Source: Halichondria panicea | Lineage: Eukaryota > Porifera > Demospongiae > Suberitida > Halichondriidae | NCBI RefSeq assembly: GCF_963675165.1 | Contig: NC_087390.1 | Location: 3,300,001 to 3,364,000, forward strand | Direction of reading: 5' to 3' | Length of the DNA stretch: 64,000 bases | In this document: positions 58,000 through 64,000 of the stretch, piece by piece | Layout of the letters: each line of letters opens with the position of its first letter | Numbering within the stretch: position 1 is the first letter of the stretch | The notes under the pieces: model-generated | Databases searched by the model: none | Told to the model about the DNA's origin: nothing | The model's input: only the letters and a program-made list of their open reading frames with translations | Position numbers and translations under genes: made by a program

Positions 58000-58600
58000 A
58001 CCATGAAACGTTTGTCCGAAGTCCAGAAAGTTTGCGTACCTCTCCTGCTCTTACTGTACATGGTAATCTAGTTGAAGTGCTCTAAGACACAGTTTAGGTA
58101 TTAGAAAGTGGAACACAAGTATCTTCATCTGTATTGTGTGATCGAAGAGATGGCATTTGAAGGACTTGGGAACAGACGTGTTATGAATTGTAGAGTGTAC
58201 TGACACCCCCTTTGGAGCTCACTTTCTCATCACTTTGCATATAGTAGCTCTAAAAGATTAATAGCCTATGTCTAAGTGTATCTGGTGTCTCCTCAAGAGC
58301 ACAGTTTGCTATAATACTACAAACTATTATACTGACATTTTGAGTGCACACACCACTTTTTGCTCATTACACGCCCCTTTTTAGCAACTCGCCTCATCCA
58401 ACGGAAGTGCTGGGTGTTGCCTATCCCTTTCTTTCGTGTATCTATGCCTAATCCTATAGCTCTCTTCCCCGAGTTATTAGGTCTGGCCCCCAGACTACAA
58501 GTAAGGTTGGTGCCTCAATCAGATGCAGATCACATAAATTGGAACTGGAACAAAGCAAGTTCATTTTAAGCAACACAAATTTTGTTCATGCACTCGTACA
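58000..58600. other. Non-coding stretch right of the pogo element
   Basis: No recognisable gene. The open frame at 58360-58569 has no domain. Any upstream exon of the disordered-protein gene should be sought here or beyond. Confidence 0.4.
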
Positions 58601-58615
58601 ACTATAGAAGTATGT

Positions 58616-58835
58616 ACCGTACGGGTGGAAAATTTTGAGGGTGTACATTTTCGTGCAATTCAATAGTCTGTCTTATTTGGAAAATTTCACAGGTAGTAAA
58701 TTTCGTGGAGTTAGGGTGTGGCACTATTTCGCATGCGTATACAAAGCCTTCCATGGGTTTTAATTTTCGTGTTCTGCAGCCACCCACGAAAAACGCGAAA
58801 TTAAAAACACCTCGAAATTTTCTACCCGTACGGTA
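58616..58835. mobile_element. 220-bp MITE, TACCGTA family (member a)
   Basis: Inverted ends TACCGTACGGGTGGAAAATT / reverse ending CCGTACGGTA. Interior rich in TTTCGTG. With TA taken as target, the element end is CCGTA, as in the four relatives listed at 60145, 60624, 62479 and 63193. Confidence 0.75.
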
Positions 58836-59328
58836 TCACTACAAGTTTAGTGTACCCGTGTTGTAGTGTCTGCGGTCCCCTTAAGCTTTAAGATAAATTG
58901 TCCCTATTCAGTCACTCGGCTCTATTTATTGAAAAATAGTGCTAATATTAATCGCAACCAGTGAACATAATCTACAAACACCAAACAGTGTGAATCTTTT
59001 TCACACAATGGTCGTGTAAAAGACAACCTATACTAAGTACCATTAATATAGGGCATCGAATGCGTGGTTAATCATTTGCAAGAATGACACCTTATAATTA
59101 TTACAAGCCCTTGCTTCTCTATGAGTAAAAGTGAATGCATAACACACACTAGGAGTGTCTGTGCTACAGTTATATAAAATCATGCAATACAGGATTAAGC
59201 GACGTACACGTAAAACCAAATGCAAGTTTACTTTTTCGATAATTGTATTACTTAATAGCTATATATAGTTAGACTCGCCAGCCAGCCCTTCCTCGGGGTA
59301 AGGGACTGGTGGATTGCCTATCTGAGAG

Positions 59329-59368
59329 TAGCCTCGATTCAAGGCCGATCGGCCTGGAATCGAGGCTA
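59329..59368. mobile_element. 40-bp hairpin insertion (TAGCCTCGA family) with 9-bp duplication
   Basis: TAGCCTCGATTCAAGGCC and its reverse, almost no loop, flanked by ATCTGAGAG at 59320-59328 and 59369-59377. A 40-bp unit that still shows a clean 9-bp duplication is remarkably small. Confidence 0.8.
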
Positions 59369-59863
59369 ATCTGAGAGTTGTGTGAATCTGGTAATGACCA
59401 ATCAGAGTGCAGTATCAATGTCATGTGACATTCTTACGCCCACAGTATTGCTTAGTTAATTTCTTTGTGGTAGAATGCATGATAATAACAGGATGGGCAA
59501 GACTGTGCTAGTGCAAGATTAAGCAACCAAGCAGAGCTTATCAATCAAGCTGCAATTGAGACAAATCCTCCAGTGACTTTAGTGATTTGCACCACTTGTC
59601 TTATGTTGGAGAAAATCTTTCCAGTCTGAAAGTATGTGGGGATGGAAAGGGCTTGACAGTAGCCTTCTACCACCAGTTCTCAATGTTTCTTGGTTTCTCT
59701 GCCACAAACTAAGCAAGGGGAGCTTATTTGTAATTGTGTAGCTATTTGCAACCCACGCATATCAGACATTACAAACCACATGATGATGTCATACATGATG
59801 TCATGCAACTCATTAAAATTCCACCGTCACAACTCTCAGATAGGCAATCCACTGCAGTCCCTT

Positions 59864-60100
59864 TAGCCTCGAGACCAGCCGTTCGTTATCTGAAAGAACG
59901 CCTGGTCAAGTTCTAATGTGCAACTTGTCCAGCTGAGTCAGCGTTTTATAGCATCATAATGATATTCATGGGTAATACACCTTGGGCGGACCTTGTGCGG
60001 GCAATTACCGGTCCAAGAAATTCCTGGACCGCTGGACGAGTGCTACATTGGAACTTGACCAGGCGTTCTTTCAGATAACGAACGGCTGGTCTCGAGGCTA
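59864..60100. mobile_element. 237-bp fold-back element (TAGCCTCGA family) with 9-bp duplication
   Basis: Perfect arms of about 50 bp beginning TAGCCTCGAGACCAGCC, flanked by CAGTCCCTT at 59855-59863 and 60101-60109. A 9-bp duplication is typical of Mutator-like elements, so the family is tentatively MULE-derived. Confidence 0.85.
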
Positions 60101-60144
60101 CAGTCCCTTACCCCGAGGAAGGAAGGGCTGGCTGGCGAGTCTAA

Positions 60145-60372
60145 TACCGTATAGCGCGAAATTTTCGAGGCACTTATATTTCGTGGATTAGCCTCTAAAA
60201 GCTATTTCGTTGCACAATGTTCGCGGAATGACTGCTTACCGGAAGCCATGCCTTTAAATCTATGCATGTTATAGCAGGTAATTCAATTTTCGTGGACTTA
60301 ATTTTCGTGTAGGATTCTAACCCACGAAATTCGCGAAAATTAAGCCCCTCGAAAATTTCGCGCTATACGGTA
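60145..60372. mobile_element. 228-bp MITE, TACCGTA family (member b)
   Basis: 26-bp perfect ends TACCGTATAGCGCGAAATTT continuing TCGAGG; the interior contains TTTCGTGGATTAG and reverse. It lies directly against the element at 59269-60144. Confidence 0.82.
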
Positions 60373-60623
60373 TATAGTTAGTTAGCTGTATTGAAGAAAA
60401 TTCAATTAAGAAAACAAACTGATATAGTTTTGAGTTACATTGTTTTCTCGTTTAAGTCTGAAAATGTGCTCAATGCTCAAGAGTGCCTGCTAACATATGA
60501 ATCTGCCAAGGTCTAAACCTGACCTCTCTTCTTTACGGTCGGGCCACGCCCAACTATAGTTTCAATGCAACAGTATAACACAGCAATCAACTGCGTGTCA
60601 ATTTTAATTTCTCACAGTCAGTT

Positions 60624-60828
60624 TACCTTATAACTAGAATATTTTGTGGATGAAAAACCTTTGCGAATGAGCCAAATCAGCAGAAAATTTGACCTTTTGC
60701 GATCTAGCTATTGCATTCTGGCAAGGATCGTGTGTATTTACTAGTAGGTTTTGTCTGTTGCGAATTGATCAACTCTCGCAAAGTTCGCATATGTTTGATG
60801 CTCGCAAAATATTCTAGTAATACGGTAT
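60624..60828. mobile_element. 205-bp MITE, TACCGTA family (member c)
   Basis: Ends TACCTTATAACTAGAATATT / reverse of TACCGTATTACTAGAATATT. Interior with TTTGCGAATGA and TTCGCAT blocks. Confidence 0.7.
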
Positions 60829-60863
60829 ATGAATATAATTTTTTGCACAGATTCACCCATTAT

Positions 60864-61838
60864 TTGCACGTGCATATGGCGCGCCGTGTGTTTCAATAAC
60901 AATGTCTGCATGTACATAGGCGTGTCCTGGTGTGAATATACCGAGATAGCATGCACGTGCAATGATCGCCTTATGCAGTGATCATGTCTGCACATGCAAC
61001 CATTAGTCTGTGCACATGCAGTGATCATGTCTGTACATGCAGTGATCATGTCTGCACATGCAACCATTAGTCTGTGCACATGCAGTGATCATGTCTGCAC
61101 ATGCAACCATTAATCTCTGCACATGCAGTGATCATGTCTGCACATGCAACCATTAGTCTCAGCTCATGCAACCTTAACCATTAGTGTCTGCAGTGATAAT
61201 AATTATAATTATGTCTTTTTTCTTAGCTGATTTTGCGGCGGGCATATGCGCAGTAGAATTTTGCCCTCGTGGCTACATGTTGTGAATGTTTAACGTTTGA
61301 TGGCGTGATGGCTGGTCCTTCAACGGAGATAAGCTTCCTTCTTGACTATAAGAGTTCCAGACGAAGTCTTAGGGCTAACAGCTTAAATCACATGATCACT
61401 GCACACGCAAAGACTAATGGTTGCATGTGCAGACATGATCACTGCATGTACACAGACTAATGGTTGCATGTGCAGACATGATCACTGCATGTATACAGAC
61501 ATGATCACTGCACACGCAGAGACTAATGGTTGCATATGCAGACATGATCACTGCATGTGCAGAGATTAATGGTTGCATGTGCAGACATGATCACTGCATG
61601 TGCACAGACTAATGGTTGCATGTGCAGACATGATCACTGCATGTGCACAGACTAATGGTTGCATGTACAGACATGATCACTGCACACACAGAGACTAATG
61701 GTTGCATGTGCAGACATGATCACTGCATAAGGCAATCATTGCACGTGCATGCTATCTCGGTATATTCACACCAGGATACGCCTATGTACATGCAGACATT
61801 GTTATTGAAACACACGGCGCGCCATACGTGCACATTAA
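60864..61838. mobile_element. Large fold-back structure with minisatellite arms
   Basis: Arms begin GCACGTGCATATGGCGCGCC and run inward for about 130 bp of near-identity (TTTCAATAACAATGTCTGCA, ATACCGAGATAGCATGCACG). They then enter arrays of a 31-35-bp repeat (GCAGTGATCATGTCTGCACA plus TGCAACCATTAGTCTGT) that continue in opposite orientation on the two sides (about 60960-61170 and 61385-61735). The centre, 61171-61384, is unique. No transposase. Confidence 0.8.
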
Positions 61839-61981
61839 TTTTTATCATGTGTCTGTTTCCTGTTTTAATGCATGTACATGTAGATACTTCAGTGATGTCA
61901 TTGTTATGATGTCGGTGATGTCATTGTTAATATGATGTTATTTGTGGTAGATAACTTGTTAGTGTATATCTTGGCACTGTC

Positions 61982-62357
61982 ATGTCAAGCATTATGTCCG
62001 AGGCAGCAAAGTACAAAGCTTTCATAGATTGTTACAATGATTTTAAACTGGTGGTCAAGATCTCACCAGAAGACGTCTGTGATCAATTGATTCCTCTTGA
62101 ATTACTACCACAAGCAGTGGTAGACTACGTTAGTAATGAGGCTCATGATAGTGGTGAAAAGGCGTCTCGAATATGTAACACTGTGGCAAGCCAAATTAAA
62201 ATCAATTCAGATATTGTTTTTTCTTTCACTAGTGCTCTAGAAAAAGCTGGCATGTGGACACGTCCAGCAGTCAACAAATTCAAAAAAGCACTGAAGAACC
62301 GCAAGCAAGAAGAGTGCAAACAGAAAATTAACAAGCCACTTCATATACAAGAGAAAC
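61982..62357 (+). CDS. First coding exon with a CARD-like (death-fold) domain
   Basis: ATG at 61982; open for 125 codons, then a good donor, AAACGTGAGT, at 62358. Helical pattern with DVCDQLIPLELLPQ, GEKASRICNTVASQIK and SFTSALEKAG fits a caspase-recruitment/death-fold domain (about residues 15-95), followed by a Lys-rich segment. CARDs mediate homotypic assembly in innate-immune or apoptotic signalling. The rest of the gene is not seen: a MITE (62479-62881) fills the next intron, and later exons may lie beyond the window. Domain call by pattern only. Confidence 0.55.
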
Positions 62358-62478
62358 GTGAGTTATGGGGATGACTTGAGCTTGAGGGTTAATAATTATC
62401 ATTAATTGGTAGTCTGCATAATTATATAGTGAAGACTTCTTTGCTCTTTAGCACAAATCTGGGTGTTGAAATAGTAAC

Positions 62479-62881
62479 TACCGTATATGCTTGATCAGGA
62501 GCCGCGGCTACTAAATGTTTATTTTGCTGGCAGAAGAGGCTACAATTTGAGAGAGGCCATTGTTCAAGAGCGGCGTTTATTAGCTCCAGCTAATTCAATT
62601 AACCTTAGTTTGTCATCAAAAGTGATGCATAAACTCGAACTCTGCCATGAGAAAGTCTTCGCAAAGCACTAACAAGCTGCTACCTGCACCTAGAGTACCT
62701 ACGTACATGTAGCTCGCTGCTAGTATTAATAAATGTAAATGTTTTGGCTGCCACGTGCAGAAATGCTAGAGTCAAAGTTCACTGAGGCTACTATTTGAGC
62801 GGCTACTAAAGTTAATGTTTCATTTTGCTTGCCAAAGAAGACTACTATTTGAGAGCGGCCTCTGATCAAGCATATACGGTA
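62479..62881. mobile_element. 403-bp MITE, TACCGTA family (member d)
   Basis: Ends TACCGTATATGCTTGATCAG and its reverse; sub-terminal GCGGCTACTA / TTTGAGAGCGGCC blocks are repeated in both directions (62560-62580, 62795-62860). It is flanked by TA and lies in the presumed intron after the CARD-like exon. Confidence 0.82.
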
Positions 62882-63192
62882 CATCATAATCAGAGGACGT
62901 TGGTCACATATCATGGTAGGAATGTGCCACAACATTTGCTCTAAGTGATGCCGGCCTTAGCTTCCATTAATGCAACATTTTCTATAATTATTGTACAAAA
63001 ATGTGCGCGCATGGATAGAATAATATACAAGGAGAAAAATAGCTTCGCTAGCTAAGCCAAAAAGCTGAAAACGATCTAAATCTCTATCATGTAGTGAAAG
63101 GATGGTACTAACTTTTGGATCAGCGATCCCAGTAGGATCCCGGCTCAATAGCTTGAAATTCACCATCAAACCTTAGTGGTTTTCCCTGTACG

Positions 63193-63408
63193 TACGTATA
63201 GTGGGTAATTTTCGTGGGGCAAAATATTCGTGGCTTTCGTGGTTGAAGGCCTGATGCCTGACCACGAATATTTTACCCACGAATGAAGCGACCTTGCCTA
63301 CCTTTACCTGCAGTGCAAGTAGCAACCACGAAAATATTACCCACGAAATGTCTCAATATTGCTGAACCACGAATATTTTGTCCCCCGAGAATTACCCGCT
63401 ATACGGTA
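63193..63408. mobile_element. 216-bp MITE, TACCGTA family (member e)
   Basis: Ends GTATAGTGGGTAATTTTCG / reverse of GTATAGCGGGTAATTCTCG with repeated GAATATTTT and ACCACGAA blocks within. The left end has lost one C (TACGTATAG). Confidence 0.78.
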
Positions 63409-63409
63409 G

Positions 63410-64000
63410 GCTACTATGGAGAGCAGTCTAGGGGGGTTAACTCAGGTTAGTTGCCGTCTTTCATACCAGTTTACAATATTCGAGATTACTAGAAAGTGAT
63501 GTGAGCTTGTTAAAGAGCACAGCAGTAGATCTACCACAGGCACCATAGCTACACACTGAAATGTAAGGACAGGTTAAAGGTCAAAAGCCTAACGTAAAAC
63601 ATTTTATGCCACACATTCTATTGCCATGTGACTTATGACACGTGTCCTTCCTCCTCTGACCCATTCTAGCATTTGTCTGAGGAGGTTGTTCACATAGCAA
63701 AATGTTTTACTGAGGAATGTGTGTCCACGGAGACAGAGAAAAGATATACGGAAATTTGCAGAGAAAAGTAGCTGTCCTAGCTAAGCCACAAACGACCGTA
63801 GCCTTTTATATACTAGTACTAATGATGCTAACAAAATACTCATTATGACTAGAAAGTGAATAGCATAGTCATACTCGAATCAATGAGCCAGAATCTTGTG
63901 ATTAGTCACAAACTTCCAGTTGTTGCTGCACTTTCCTTGTTTCTTTGACTCTTGTCTTAAATCTTAATGTAGCAGGTGTAGCAACAATAGTTTTACGATT
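63410..64000. other. Window end, no recognisable gene
   Basis: Contains a GAGGAGG/CCTCCTC inverted pair around 63650-63690 but no open frame of note. Confidence 0.4.

Larger units (their letters stand above)
59269..60144. mobile_element. 876-bp element with TTAGACTCGCC ends carrying two younger insertions
   Basis: Inverted ends TTAGACTCGCCAGCCAGCC continue for about 55 bp (AAGGGACTG, GGATTGCCTATCTGAGAG). The left arm has been hit by the mini-hairpin at 59329-59368 and the right arm by the 237-bp element at 59864-60100; both insertions are datable relative to this element because the opposite arm gives the empty site. No gene inside. Confidence 0.75.

Noticed and set aside
60960-61735. CRISPR-like array
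   Set aside because: The repeats are contiguous 31-35-bp units without unique spacers and are inverted between two arms.
1-64000. tRNA and intact rRNA genes
   Set aside because: I found no convincing cloverleaf or rRNA core by eye; only the weak 5S-like stretch near 23911.

Overview
This is eukaryotic, metazoan-type DNA. Genes have several exons, introns are short (often 45-120 bp) with GT..AG borders, and simple sequence is AT-rich. There are no operons or Shine-Dalgarno sites. The transposon families present, a CARD-like exon and the compact introns suggest an invertebrate. A demosponge is my best guess, made from sequence style alone; I recognise no species-specific marker.

Left part (1-22,300). 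Subterminal-type repeats lead into a Helentron-type Helitron (about 3,390-21,000, tail homology to about 22,260). It carries a zinc-ribbon/DUF6570-like N-terminal region, an OTU protease domain, an HUH Rep nuclease, a Pif1 helicase and a C-terminal EEP endonuclease. Two elements have split its coding region, and both ancestral sites rejoin in frame. The first (4,815-8,850, TTAA duplication) is a two-gene Kolobok-like transposon whose genes read without a break: a 580-codon DDE transposase and a 210-codon protein with a P2X7-C-terminus-like zinc module. The second (9,723-15,999, CGAT duplication) encodes a transposase with a RAG1-like zinc/RING N-terminus. That element is itself interrupted by a Merlin/ISXO2-type element, which holds a MITE: four levels of nesting.

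Middle (22,300-46,600). A broken RPA-like OB-fold gene; a 678-bp inverted-repeat element with a perfect 76-bp hairpin and an empty-site paralogue; promoter-region tandem repeats; a second, decayed Helentron (25,745-30,125) carrying its own insertions; a 6-kb array of about 700-770-bp repeats related to Helentron flanks; a small membrane RING-finger gene; a CACAG-ended element; another RPA-like relic; and GTCGAC-rich minisatellites.

Right part (46,600-64,000). A multi-exon minus-strand gene for a long disordered Ser/Pro-rich protein ends at 46,775. Upstream of it is a complete pogo/Tigger-type transposon (52,671-57,989, TA duplication, about 390-bp inverted repeats). Its 12-exon reading frame joins the transposase to a tandem set of duplicated 51/57-nt mini-exons and a C-terminal PHD finger (892 codons). 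Beyond it lie several families of fold-back MITEs (TA+CCGTAT ends; TAGCCTCGA ends with 9-bp duplications), a large inverted minisatellite, and a first coding exon with a CARD-like domain.

Host genes I can support are few: the RING protein, the disordered protein and the CARD exon. All else recognisable is mobile DNA, and three transposases (Kolobok-like, pogo-PHD, RAG1-like) are complete or nearly so.
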